From: Candidatus Competibacter sp.
Lineage (GTDB): Bacteria > Pseudomonadota > Gammaproteobacteria > Competibacterales > Competibacteraceae
Direction of reading: 5' to 3'
Assembly: GCA_029624815.1 (NCBI GenBank)
Contig: JARSSH010000011.1
Location: 1 to 32,850 of the forward strand
DNA length: 32,850 nucleotides
How positions within the stretch are numbered: position 1 is the stretch's first letter; every line of letters starts with the position of its first letter. The notes under the pieces were generated by a model. The model made no database searches. It was given only the letters and a program-made list of their open reading frames with translations, and was not told the DNA's origin. The position numbers and the translations under genes are program-made. Positions 15,611 to 24,101 of the stretch are shown here, piece by piece.

Positions 15611-16942
15611 ATGATTGTGGCCGGTTGGGTCGGCCTGATTGCGCTGGCCACCGCCGGAACGGCGCTGGCGGAGTCCCGCACCGCTCTGGTGATTGGCAAC
15701 GGCGCGTACCAGGACGCACCGCTGAGGAACCCGGTCAACGATGCCCGCGATATGGCCGCCAAGCTGCGGGAGTTGGGGTTTCAGGTCATCGAACGGCTCG
15801 ATGCCGATCGTCAGAGCCTGCGGCTGGCGCTGCGTGAGTTCGAGCAGCAGTTGCGGCAACGACGCGGTGTCGGCCTGTTTTATTACGCTGGGCACGGCGT
15901 CCAGCTCAAGGGGCAGAACTATCTGATCCCCATCGGCGTCGATATCCGCCAGGAGTTCGAAGTGCCCGACGAAGGCATCGACGCCGATGCCGTGTTACGG
16001 GCGATGGAGTCCGCCGGTAACGAGCTGAATATCGTGATTCTGGATGCTTGCCGCAACAATCCTTTTAGCCGCGGTTTTGGCGGGGGTCGGGGCTTGGCGC
16101 GGATGGAGGGTCCGGCCGGGACTTTCATCGCCTACGCGACCGCGCCCGGCGCGGTTTCGCAGGACGGTAGCGGGCGCAACAGTCCCTACACTCGCCATCT
16201 GCTGGCGGCCCTGAGCATACCCGGCCTCAACCTTGAACAGGTGTTTAAGCAGGTGCTGGTGGCCGTGGAGCGAGAGAGCGGCGGTGGCCAGATCCCCTGG
16301 GTCGCCTCCTCGCTGCGCGGCGAGTTCTACTTTGCGCCAGCCGCCGTTGCGACGCCGGCGCCTCTCGCCACGTCTCCCATCGCGCCTCCCGCCAGTTCGC
16401 GGCCTGGAACCCCAGCGGCTGGCGAATCCCCCCCGGTTACGGCCACGCCCTCGATGGACAAGCAGCCGGTCGATCGGCCGACGTCCGCGCCGCTGGAACC
16501 GGACTGGGTGGCGGTGCCCGGCGCCGGTTTCGCAATCAGCCGCGATGCGATTCGCCTTGAGGCATATCGGCGCTTCGCCGATGCCAGCGGCCGGGCCGCG
16601 CCGTCGCCCGGCGCGTTGTCGGACGACGCGGCGCGGGTGACCTGGAGGGAAGCCATGGATTACGCCGCTTGGCTGTCCGCGCAAACGGGCCGCGCCTACC
16701 GCTTGCCGGCCGAACTGGAGTGGGAGTATGCCGCCCGCGCCGGAGTGATGGCCTCCACGCCGGATTCGGATGGGCAGGTTCGGGAGTGGACCTGTTCCGC
16801 GTACCGGCCGGAGTACGAGGGGCAGGAGCGGCGCTGCGCCAGTCGTTTGCCGGATGCGGTGGCGATCCGTGGCGGCAACTGGCGGGCGGGCGCCGATCCG
16901 CTTAGTGACGATCTGGAGTTTCGGTTGGTGCGGGAGCCCTAG
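15611..16942 (+). CDS. Secreted caspase-like protease with C-terminal FGE-like domain
   Basis: From ATG 15611 the product is 443 residues with a signal peptide (MIVAGWVGLIALATAGTALA). A caspase (peptidase C14) domain spans about 22-245: RTALVIGNGAYQ, catalytic H95 in YYAGHG and C147 in DACRNNPF. A Pro/Ala linker (about 250-300) leads to a region resembling a formylglycine-generating-enzyme/SUMF1 domain: VTWREAMDYAAWLSAQTG, YRLPAELEWEYAARAG and IRGGNW. It is only about 140 residues, and the C-terminal part that carries the FGE active-site cysteines is not recognisable, so it is probably a binding module. Bacterial caspase homologues cleave after Arg or Lys. The start is uncertain; ATG 15545 or 15566 would add residues before the signal peptide. 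Confidence 0.88.
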   Translation: MIVAGWVGLIALATAGTALAESRTALVIGNGAYQDAPLRNPVNDARDMAAKLRELGFQVIERLDADRQSLRLALREFEQQLRQRRGVGLFYYAGHGVQLKGQNYLIPIGVDIRQEFEVPDEGIDADAVLRAMESAGNELNIVILDACRNNPFSRGFGGGRGLARMEGPAGTFIAYATAPGAVSQDGSGRNSPYTRHLLAALSIPGLNLEQVFKQVLVAVERESGGGQIPWVASSLRGEFYFAPAAVATPAPLATSPIAPPASSRPGTPAAGESPPVTATPSMDKQPVDRPTSAPLEPDWVAVPGAGFAISRDAIRLEAYRRFADASGRAAPSPGALSDDAARVTWREAMDYAAWLSAQTGRAYRLPAELEWEYAARAGVMASTPDSDGQVREWTCSAYRPEYEGQERRCASRLPDAVAIRGGNWRAGADPLSDDLEFRLVREP

Positions 16943-16974
16943 CCGGAACGGGTCGGGCGGGCGCACGCTTCATT

Positions 16975-17589
16975 TTACTCCTGTTGGATGGTCACCAATC
17001 CTTTGGGCTGGCTGGCGAAATAGCTGGCGAGGTCGGCGATGTCCTGCGCCGACAACGGTTTAACCATGCCGCTCATGACGGCGTTTTTGCGGGCGCCGCT
17101 CCGATAGTCGTCCAACGCCTTGCGCAGATAATCCTGGTGCTGGCCGGCCAGTCGAGGATAAAGGGGGATGTTGCCGTTGCCGTCAGCGCCATGACAGGCC
17201 GTGCAGGTCGCGCTTTTGGTCTTGCCGGCGGTTGTGTCGCCTTGAACCGGGTAGGGCGCGGCGGCGGCGGGGAAGCTGGACAGATAGGCGGCGATGTCCT
17301 GCATGTCCTGCTCGTTGAGCGGGAAGGCGTTGGCGTGCATGGTGGGATGCTTGCGCTCGCCAGCCTGGTAGGCTTTGAGCGCGACGATGAGGTAGTCGGC
17401 ATGCTGACCACCCAGCCGGGGGACGTGATAGGTGGGGTAGGCGTTGGTATAGCCGGGAATGGCATGACAGCCGGCGCAAGTCGCGAACTTGGATTTGCCG
17501 GCGGCGGGATCGCCGGCGGCCTGCGCGGTGCTGGCCAAGACGCCGCTGATCCCCAGGACCAACAATTGCCATAGTACGGATCGGATCAT
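16975..17589 (-). CDS. Diheme cytochrome c4
   Basis: The 204-residue protein has a signal peptide (LLVLGISGVLASTAQA) and two class I cytochrome c domains, each with a CxxCH heme site (CAGCH and CTACH) and a distal Met candidate (HPTMHANAFPL; NAVMSGMVKPL). The internal repeat and length fit cytochrome c4, a periplasmic electron carrier to terminal oxidases. AGAGGA precedes ATG 17589, which I prefer over an upstream in-frame start. It is convergent with the caspase-like gene (33 bp gap) and appears to be a single-gene unit. Confidence 0.93.
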   Translation of the reverse strand: MIRSVLWQLLVLGISGVLASTAQAAGDPAAGKSKFATCAGCHAIPGYTNAYPTYHVPRLGGQHADYLIVALKAYQAGERKHPTMHANAFPLNEQDMQDIAAYLSSFPAAAAPYPVQGDTTAGKTKSATCTACHGADGNGNIPLYPRLAGQHQDYLRKALDDYRSGARKNAVMSGMVKPLSAQDIADLASYFASQPKGLVTIQQE

Positions 17590-18049
17590 ATCGTCCTCTG
17601 CAGTGGGTTTTGGATTGGAGTTATTTAGAAACGCGGTACGCTGTTCGGCGCGTCCGGCCAAGGGTTTTGTTGCATCGCATGATTCTGCAAAAGCCCTGAA
17701 AAATCAAGTGCTAAAAAGAAAATTGGATTTCAGTGCCGTGAGGTAATTCACGCACGATTTCTAACGATAGCCGTCTCTCTCTCAGGTATCAATCGTCGAG
17801 GCGAATTTCTTTCGCCTTTCCCGGCGGGGTGGTGCGGCTCACGCTAGCAGGGCGACGGTCCAACCGCGTTTGCCGTGGGTCTTCGTTCCTTTCGAGGGAA
17901 AGAGGAATGGCTCGTGGCGTTGGGGTGGCGGTGCGGGAACCGACGACTTCCGTCTTACAAAACCGGTGACTGGCCCGGATTCAATGGAGTGAACAGCCAG
18001 TGTTTTTTTCGGATATTTTTTATTTGCAGGCAAATCTTTACAGAATAAA

Positions 18050-18064
18050 TGAGAATGGATATCA
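18050..18064 (+). promoter_or_regulatory. Fur-box-like operator upstream of fbpABC
   Basis: TGAGAATGGATATCA matches the 7-1-7 Fur core TGATAAT-N-ATTATCA at 11 of 14 defined positions. It lies about 200 bp upstream of the ferric-iron transporter in an AT-rich region. Iron-dependent repression is the expected role. Confidence 0.55.
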
Positions 18065-18111
18065 TTTTGGCGTGGCTGTCCTCAATTGAGTTGTGGTCGA
18101 TTCAAGAGCGG

Positions 18112-18168
18112 AAATCTCCCAAACCCTCCTTTTTCGAAGGGAGCGCCGCGTTAGCGGCAGGGGGATTT
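18112..18168. repeat. REP-like palindromic repeat
   Basis: AAATCTCCC at one end pairs with GGGGGATTT at the other (8 of 9). Inside lie CCCT/AGGG and the hairpin GCCGC-GTTA-GCGGC. This looks like a mobile REP/MITE-type unit and differs from the repeat at 5220-5320. It separates the Fur-box-like site from fbpA. Confidence 0.6.
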
Positions 18169-18262
18169 AGCTCGGCGGTCCACGCTTCCACCACTCAAGA
18201 TGGGTTGCTATTGCTGCATTCAAACGATGTTCTCAACATTTCTCGAATCCCCGGAGAGATTC

Positions 18263-19297
18263 ATGCCCAACTTGTCGAGACTCCGCATTCTATTCCCCAT
18301 GCTCTGTCTATTGCCCGGCCTGCTGACATCGCCGCTGCTGGCGGCCGAGGAAGTCAACGTTTATTCGGCGCGCAAGGAAGATCTGATCAAGCCCTTGCTG
18401 GACGATTTCAGCAAACAGACCGGCGTTGCCGTCAATCTGGTGACCGGCAAGGAAGAAGCCCTGTTGCAACGCCTGCAAAGCGAAGGCGCCAACACCCCGG
18501 CGGATGTGTTGCTGACCTCGGATGCCGGCCGGTTGGCCGCCGCTCGTCAGGCGGGTGTGCTGCAAGCGGTGCAATCCGAATCGCTGACGAAGCACATCCC
18601 GGTCGCCTATCGCGATCCCGAGGGTTACTGGTACGGACTGTCGGTCCGTGCCCGGCCGATCATGTACGCCAAGGACCGGGTGAAGTCGGCGGAACTCTCC
18701 ACCTATGAAGATCTGGCCGCGCCGAAATGGCGGGGCAAGGTGTGCGTGCGTTCTTCCGACAGCATTTACAACCAGTCGCTGGTGGCGGGGATGATTGCCC
18801 ATCGCGGCGAAGCCAAAACCGAAGCCTGGGCCAAGGGCCTGGTCGCCAACTTCGCCCGCCCGCCCAAGGGCGGCGACCGCGACCAGATCAAGGCCGTGGC
18901 CGCCGGCGAGTGCGACGTGGCCCTGGCCAACACCTATTACTTGGGCGGGATGGTGAATTCGCCAGATCCGGCGGAACAGGCGGCGGCGGCCAAGGTGGCG
19001 GTGTTCTGGCCCGATGCCAAGACCACCGGCGTGCATGTCAACGTCAGCGGCGCCGGCGTGACCGCTCATGCCAGAAACCGCGATAACGCGGTTAAATTGC
19101 TGGAGTTTCTGGCCGGTGACTCGGCGCAGCGCTGGTATGCGGACGTGAACAACGAGTATCCGGTCAACCCAGCCATTACTCCCAGCGCCACCCTTCAATC
19201 CTGGGGCACGTTCAAGGCCGATACGCTCAACGTGGCCAAACTGGGCGAACTGAACGCCGCCGCCGTTCGCTTGATGGACCGAGCTGGGTGGAAATAA
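18263..19297 (+). CDS. fbpA: Ferric-iron ABC transporter, periplasmic binding protein
   Basis: The 344-residue precursor has a signal peptide ending SPLLAAEE, then the FbpA-type binding fold beginning VNVYSARKEDLIKPLLDDF. The paired iron-binding tyrosines are in NTYYLGG (Y225, Y226 of the precursor), and YWYGLSVRARPIMY and FWPD are typical of the family. It captures ferric iron in the periplasm and delivers it to the permease encoded next. ATG 18263 has GGAG 6 nt upstream. It is the first gene of a three-gene operon behind a Fur-box-like site. Its stop overlaps the proposed permease start. Confidence 0.94.
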   Translation: MPNLSRLRILFPMLCLLPGLLTSPLLAAEEVNVYSARKEDLIKPLLDDFSKQTGVAVNLVTGKEEALLQRLQSEGANTPADVLLTSDAGRLAAARQAGVLQAVQSESLTKHIPVAYRDPEGYWYGLSVRARPIMYAKDRVKSAELSTYEDLAAPKWRGKVCVRSSDSIYNQSLVAGMIAHRGEAKTEAWAKGLVANFARPPKGGDRDQIKAVAAGECDVALANTYYLGGMVNSPDPAEQAAAAKVAVFWPDAKTTGVHVNVSGAGVTAHARNRDNAVKLLEFLAGDSAQRWYADVNNEYPVNPAITPSATLQSWGTFKADTLNVAKLGELNAAAVRLMDRAGWK

Positions 19298-20985
19298 TCC
19301 CGTCCCGGACATTTTTTCGCCCTGGCCTTTCCTTGCGAAAAGGGAAGAGATTCGGGGCGCGGACCGACCGCTGGACCCTGCTGGTGGTCGGAACCGCGAT
19401 ATTGCTGGCGTTGCCGGTGCTGACCGTGTTCGCCACCGCGCTGCAACCGGCGGGCGCGGTGTGGCGGCATTTGGTCGATACCGTGCTGGCCGATTACGTT
19501 GCGGATTCGATGTTGCTGATGCTCGGGGTCGGCGCCGGCACGCTGCTGATCGGCGTACCGGCGGCGTGGTTGACCGGGGTGTGCGAGTTTCCGGGCCGGC
19601 GGCTGTTCGAGTGGGCGCTGTTGCTGCCGATGGCGATTCCCGCCTACATCGTCGCCTACACCTATACCGGGCTGCTGGATTTCGCCGGCCCGCTGCAAAC
19701 CGGCTTGCGCGAAATCTTCGGCTGGACCCGGCACGATTACTGGTTCCCCGCAATCCGCTCGCTGCCGGGGGCGGTCGCGATGCTGGCGCTGGTGCTGTAC
19801 CCCTATGTGTATCTGTTGGCGCGGGCGGCGTTTCTCGAACAGTCGGCGGCGGTGCTGGAGGTCAGCCGCAGCCTGGGCGCCGGTCCGTGGCGGCGCTTCT
19901 TCGGCGTTGCGCTGCCTCTGACGCGGCCGTCGCTGATCGCCGGAGTGTCGCTGGTGCAGATGGAAGCGCTGGCCGACTACGGCACGGTGCAGTATTTCGG
20001 GGTCGGCACCTTCACCACCGGTATTTTCCGGGTTTGGTTCGGGATGGGCGATGCCACCGCCGCCGCGCAACTGGCCGCGCTGTTGTTGCTGTTCGTTTTT
20101 GCTCTGTTGGCGCTGGAACGGTTGTCGCGGCGGCAGGCGCGTTTCCACCATACCAGCGCCCGCCAGAGCCGGCCGCCGCGTCTGCCGTTGCGCGGTCGGT
20201 TCGGTGGACTGGCGGTATTGGCCTGCTCGATGCCGTTGCTGTTCGGGTTTTTGATCCCAGCCGGTGTCTTGGCGGCGTGGGCGGCGCGGACCGCGCCCCG
20301 GGTGCTGGACGAGCGCTTCCTGCACCTGACGGCGAACAGTCTGCTGTTGGCGGCGGGAGCGGCGGGGCTGGCTTTATTGCTGGCGCTGGTGCTGGCCTAC
20401 GGACGGCGCTTGCGGCCGCGTCCCCTGGTCCGGTTGGCGGTGCGCGGCGCCGGCTTGGGCTATGCCGTGCCCGGCACGGTGATCGCCATCGGGGTGATGC
20501 TGCCCTTCGCCGCCGTCGACCGGAGCGTGGACGACTGGGCGCGCGCCTGGTTCGGCATGTCCACCGGCTTGCTGCTGAGCGGGACGCTGGCCGCGCTGCT
20601 GTTCGCTTATTGCGCGCGGTTTCTGCCGGTGGCGCTGCACAGCGTGGAGGCGGGCTTGACCCGCATCCGGCCGAGCATGGACGATGCCGCCCGCGCCCTG
20701 GGGGCGACGCCGCGGGCGGTGCTGTGGCGGGTGCATGTGCCAATCTTGCGCGGCAGTTTGCTGACCGCGCTGTTGCTGGTGTTCGTGGATGTGCTGAAGG
20801 AATTGCCGGCGACGCTGATCCTGCGGCCGTTCAATTTCAATACCCTGGCGGTACGGACCTATGAATTGGCCGCGGACGAGCGCCTGGCGGATTCGGCTGG
20901 ATACGCGCTGGCCATCGTGCTGGCCGGCATCGGGCCGGTGATGCTGCTGAGCCGCGCCATCGGCCGCGCCAGACCCGGACAATGA
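19288..20985 (+). CDS. fbpB: Ferric-iron ABC transporter, fused permease
   Basis: The 565-residue protein contains two BinPD transport permease domains in tandem, the normal FbpB layout: the first at about 60-275 with EAA-loop sequence EVSRSLGAGPWRRFFGVALPLTRPS, the second at about 345-555 with DDAARALGATPRAVLWRVHVPILR. It forms the inner-membrane channel for iron brought by FbpA and powered by FbpC. The start is uncertain: GTG 19288 overlaps fbpA by 10 bp and its first codons run through a hairpin, while TTG 19333 is an alternative. The first membrane helix begins near TDRWTLLVVG, downstream of both. The stop overlaps the fbpC start by 4 bp. Confidence 0.92.
   Translation: MEIIPSRTFFRPGLSLRKGKRFGARTDRWTLLVVGTAILLALPVLTVFATALQPAGAVWRHLVDTVLADYVADSMLLMLGVGAGTLLIGVPAAWLTGVCEFPGRRLFEWALLLPMAIPAYIVAYTYTGLLDFAGPLQTGLREIFGWTRHDYWFPAIRSLPGAVAMLALVLYPYVYLLARAAFLEQSAAVLEVSRSLGAGPWRRFFGVALPLTRPSLIAGVSLVQMEALADYGTVQYFGVGTFTTGIFRVWFGMGDATAAAQLAALLLLFVFALLALERLSRRQARFHHTSARQSRPPRLPLRGRFGGLAVLACSMPLLFGFLIPAGVLAAWAARTAPRVLDERFLHLTANSLLLAAGAAGLALLLALVLAYGRRLRPRPLVRLAVRGAGLGYAVPGTVIAIGVMLPFAAVDRSVDDWARAWFGMSTGLLLSGTLAALLFAYCARFLPVALHSVEAGLTRIRPSMDDAARALGATPRAVLWRVHVPILRGSLLTALLLVFVDVLKELPATLILRPFNFNTLAVRTYELAADERLADSAGYALAIVLAGIGPVMLLSRAIGRARPGQ
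19314..19341. other. Hairpin at the fbpA-fbpB junction
   Basis: TTTTCGC (19314-19320) pairs with GCGAAAA (19335-19341), with CTTTCC and GGGAAG near the loop. It sits just past the fbpA stop, inside the proposed start of fbpB. It could protect the abundant fbpA message, as intercistronic hairpins do in binding-protein operons, and it makes the fbpB start doubtful. Confidence 0.4.
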
Positions 20986-22046
20986 CACCCTTTCTCGAAC
21001 TGATCGATCTCGATGTCGCCTACCCGCCCCGCAAGGTGATCCGGGATCTGACGCTGCGGATGAGCCACGCCGGCATCGGCTGCCTGCTGGGGCCGAGCGG
21101 TTGTGGCAAGACCACCTTATTGCGAGCCATCGCCGGTTTCGAGCCGTTGCGGCGCGGCTCCATCCGGTTGGAAGGGGTCGAACTCAGCCGGCCCGAGTGG
21201 ACCTTGCCGCCGGAGCAGCGGCGAATTGGGCTGATGTTTCAGGATCTGGCGCTGTTTCCCCATCTGAGCGTCGTTGACAACATCGCCTTCGGCCTGCATG
21301 ACTGGAAAGCGGCCGAACGGCGGGCGCGGGTGACCGAACTGCTGAAACTGGTCGGACTGGAGGAGTACGCCGGGCGCTATCCGCACCAGCTTTCCGGCGG
21401 CCAGCAACAACGGGTGGCGCTGGCGCGGGCGCTGGCGCCACGGCCGAGGCTATTGTTGCTGGACGAGCCGTTTTCCAATCTGGATGTGACCTTGCGCGAG
21501 GGTTTGGCGCGCGAGGTGCGGACCGTTCTGCTGCGGGAAGGCACCAGCGGTCTGCTGGTCAGTCACGATCAGTTCGAGGCCTTCGCCTTCGCCGACGAGA
21601 TCGGCGTGTTGCATCAGGGCCGGCTATTGCAATGGGACAGCGCCTACAACCTTTACCATCGACCGGCCGACCGCTTCGTCGCCGATTTCATCGGGCAGGG
21701 CGTGCTGTTGCCCGGACGGCTGGGTGGCGAGGGGCGGGTGAGTACGGAATTGGGCGAGATTGGAGGGAGGTCGGCGGATGGCGGCTGCGTGGCGGGCGAA
21801 CGGGTGGAGGTGCTGGTTCGACCGGACGATGTGGTCCACGACGACGACAGCCCGCTGCGGGCCGAGGTGGTGGAACGGGCGTTTCGGGGAGCGGAGTTTC
21901 TGTACACCTTGAAACTACCCAGCGGCGCGCGGCTGCTGTGTCTGGCGCCCAGCCATCACGACCACGCGTTGGGGCAACGCATCGGTATCCGGCTGGATAT
22001 CGATCATCTGGTGATGTTTCGGCGAGGGAGCGGTGCGGATGGATGA
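20982..22046 (+). CDS. fbpC: Ferric-iron ABC transporter, ATPase
   Basis: The 354-residue protein is a complete ABC ATPase: Walker A GPSGCGKTT (37-45), signature LSGGQQQRVALARAL (from 137), Walker B LLLLDEPFSNLD (D161, E162) and the switch histidine in SHDQFEAF. A C-terminal TOBE-like regulatory region follows from about 235 (VLVRPDDVVHDD and ALGQRIGIRLD). It hydrolyses ATP to drive FbpAB iron import. The start overlaps the permease stop (ATGA), so translation is coupled. The length is typical of the FbpC/PotA group. Confidence 0.94.
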   Translation: MTPFLELIDLDVAYPPRKVIRDLTLRMSHAGIGCLLGPSGCGKTTLLRAIAGFEPLRRGSIRLEGVELSRPEWTLPPEQRRIGLMFQDLALFPHLSVVDNIAFGLHDWKAAERRARVTELLKLVGLEEYAGRYPHQLSGGQQQRVALARALAPRPRLLLLDEPFSNLDVTLREGLAREVRTVLLREGTSGLLVSHDQFEAFAFADEIGVLHQGRLLQWDSAYNLYHRPADRFVADFIGQGVLLPGRLGGEGRVSTELGEIGGRSADGGCVAGERVEVLVRPDDVVHDDDSPLRAEVVERAFRGAEFLYTLKLPSGARLLCLAPSHHDHALGQRIGIRLDIDHLVMFRRGSGADG

Positions 22047-22142
22047 TGCGGGTGTCCGCTGGGTCCGAGTGCTGGCAGAATAAACCCTTAATTGCCAGAA
22101 CCCATGAAAACCCAGTGATGGATCAACCCGGAAGAGAGCGTC

Positions 22143-23945
22143 ATGTCGGAATTGCAAGAACCCGTTGTTCGGCCTGAGATGCAAACGCCGCCCGAGCAAA
22201 GCGGCGCCGAAATCGCCATCGATGTGCTGAACGAACTCGGTGTCGAGTACCTGTTTGGCCATACCGGCGGCGCCATCATCCCGCTGCACGCCGAACTTAA
22301 CCTCAGGATGCGGCAGGGACGAAAAGCGCCTCGCTTCGTGTTGTTCCGGCAGGAGGGCGGGGCGGGCCACGCCGCCGAGGGCTACGCCCGGGCCAGCGGC
22401 CGAATCGGGGTCGCGTTGGTCACCTCCGGGCCGGGCGCCACCAATCTGGTCACTCCCATCGCCGACGCCTACAAGGACTCGGTGCCTTGCGTCTTCATCA
22501 CCGGGCAGGTGCCGAGCGCCATGCTGGGCAAGGACGCCTTCCAGGAAGTGGACATGGTGGGCATTACCCGCTCCATCACCAAGCACAACTACCTGATCAA
22601 GGATGCCGCCGAACTGGCCGGGGTGCTGCGCCAGGCTTTTTTTATCGCCGGCAGCGGCCGGCCAGGGCCGGTGGTGGTCGATATCTGCAAGAGCGCCCTG
22701 GTCGGTCAGTCGGACTCCCAGCGGCAAGCCAGGCCATTGCGCGGTTATCGCCCGCGCGTCCCCATGAAACGGGCCGCTGCCGACCGTCTGTTGGCGGCGC
22801 TGTTGAAGGCCAAGCGGCCGGTGGTTCTGGCCGGCGGCGGCGTTGTCAGTGCCGGGACCGGCCAGGAACTGCGGCGGTTCGTGGAAAAATACCGTCTGCC
22901 GGTTGCGCTGACCTTCATGGGGCTGGGCGCGGTGCCGCACGATCATCCGCTGTGCCTGGGCATGCCCGGCATGCACGGCACCGTCGCCGCGAACGGGGCC
23001 TTGCGCGAGGCGGATTTCATCCTGTCGATCGGCGCCCGTTTCGACGACCGGGTCGCGGTGCGAGAGTTCGGCCGGGGCATCGACCTCGCCCATGTCGATA
23101 TCGACGCCACCGAGATCAACAAGGCCATTCCGGTCGCTTACGCGCTGCGGGCCAACGCCGGCGATTTTCTCGCCTACGCCAACGATCTTGATCTCGAAAA
23201 CGCCGACGTTTCCGAGTGGCTGGATACCCTGCGAGACTGGAAGCAGCGGTTCGCGCCCGGCTGTCGGGCGGAAGGCGGCCTCATCAAGCCACAGCGGTTC
23301 ATCGCGGAACTTTCCGACTTGACCCACCGGACCGGCATCGTGGTCACCGGCGTGGGCCAGCATCAGATGTGGGCGGCGCTGTTCTACAACTATCAGGAGC
23401 CGCGCCAATGGATCAGTTCGGGCGGGCTGGGCACCATGGGCTTTGGCCTGCCGGCCGCCATCGGCGCTTGTTATGCCCGGCCCGACAAGACGATCCTTTG
23501 CATCGATGGCGATGGCAGCTTCCAGATGAATTTGCAGGAACTGGCCACCGTCGCCGCCAATCGAATCCCGGTCAAGGTCTTCATTCTCAACAACGGCTTT
23601 CTGGGCATGGTCCGGCAGTGGGAGGACATGTTCAACCAGGGTCATCATTACGAGACCTGTCTGGTCCGGACCAGCGACTGCGATCCCGCCTGCATCGAGA
23701 GCAAGGAATGCCGGACGCCCAATCCCAATTTTCTCAATCTGGGGCGGGTGTTTCCCGGCATCGAAACCCTGCGCGTCACCCGCCCGGAGCAAATTCGGGC
23801 CGGTATCGAGCGGGCGTTGGCGCACGACGGTCCCTGCGTGGTCGATGTCTGGGTCGACCGGACCGAGGATGTCAAGCCGATGATTCCGCCCGGCGGCTCC
23901 CTGGCCGATATCATCCACGATCTCGCCGACGAGTCCCGATTGTGA
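22143..23945 (+). CDS. Thiamine-diphosphate enzyme, acetolactate synthase large-subunit-like
   Basis: The 600-residue protein has the three-domain ThDP fold: N-terminal Pyr domain with catalytic E71 in FRQEGGAGHAAEGYAR, central domain (RPVVLAGGGVVSAG, DFILSIGARFDDRV), and C-terminal PP domain with GDGSFQMNLQELATV (G456-D457-G458) and NNGFLGMVRQWEDMF. The sequence pattern is that of acetolactate synthase, which condenses two pyruvates in branched-chain amino-acid synthesis. No ilvN small subunit is nearby. An insertion after MFNQGHHYE carries four cysteines (C506, C513, C517, C523) not seen in the E. coli enzymes I recall. Gene name withheld because related ThDP enzymes share this pattern. GAGAG precedes ATG 22143, 97 bp after fbpC. 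Confidence 0.87.
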   Translation: MSELQEPVVRPEMQTPPEQSGAEIAIDVLNELGVEYLFGHTGGAIIPLHAELNLRMRQGRKAPRFVLFRQEGGAGHAAEGYARASGRIGVALVTSGPGATNLVTPIADAYKDSVPCVFITGQVPSAMLGKDAFQEVDMVGITRSITKHNYLIKDAAELAGVLRQAFFIAGSGRPGPVVVDICKSALVGQSDSQRQARPLRGYRPRVPMKRAAADRLLAALLKAKRPVVLAGGGVVSAGTGQELRRFVEKYRLPVALTFMGLGAVPHDHPLCLGMPGMHGTVAANGALREADFILSIGARFDDRVAVREFGRGIDLAHVDIDATEINKAIPVAYALRANAGDFLAYANDLDLENADVSEWLDTLRDWKQRFAPGCRAEGGLIKPQRFIAELSDLTHRTGIVVTGVGQHQMWAALFYNYQEPRQWISSGGLGTMGFGLPAAIGACYARPDKTILCIDGDGSFQMNLQELATVAANRIPVKVFILNNGFLGMVRQWEDMFNQGHHYETCLVRTSDCDPACIESKECRTPNPNFLNLGRVFPGIETLRVTRPEQIRAGIERALAHDGPCVVDVWVDRTEDVKPMIPPGGSLADIIHDLADESRL

Positions 23946-24101
23946 TTCGAGCAGGATTGCCACGGCGCTTCCAGGTCAGCCTGCAACGGCGGGCCGACGC
24001 TGTCCACGACTTCGACGGTGGCGATGGGGTGGGGCGGTAAAGCGGGTGCCGAACCCCCGACCACCGCCGCTCGGAGGCTCGGGGATCGGAGAGAGGAGGG
24101 C

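Larger units (their letters stand above)
17590..18262. other. Long intergenic region between cytochrome c4 and fbpA
   Basis: This 673-bp stretch is more AT-rich than its neighbours. It holds a perfect hairpin AGGCGAA-TTTCT-TTCGCCT (17799-17817), a Fur-box-like site at 18050-18064 and a REP-like palindrome at 18112-18168. A 64-codon minus-strand frame (17839-18033) is present but has no recognisable product. The first half must hold the cytochrome promoter, which I could not place. Confidence 0.6.

Noticed and set aside
15304..15762. N-terminal extension of the glycine-zipper lipoprotein
   Set aside because: It would bury the lipoprotein signal and overlap the caspase-like gene antisense. A good ribosome site and lipobox support ATG 15303.
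17839..18033. 64-codon minus-strand frame in the cytochrome c4-fbpA intergenic region
   Set aside because: No recognisable domain, no clear ribosome site and unusual composition. It cannot be excluded but is not supported as a gene.
22072..22098. CTGGCA/TGCCAG hairpin after fbpC
   Set aside because: A 6-bp stem with a 15-nt loop and no T-run is too weak to call a terminator.
21915..23963. 682-codon frame antisense to the acetolactate-synthase-like gene
   Set aside because: The plus strand encodes a full ThDP enzyme with all motifs; the antisense frame shows none.
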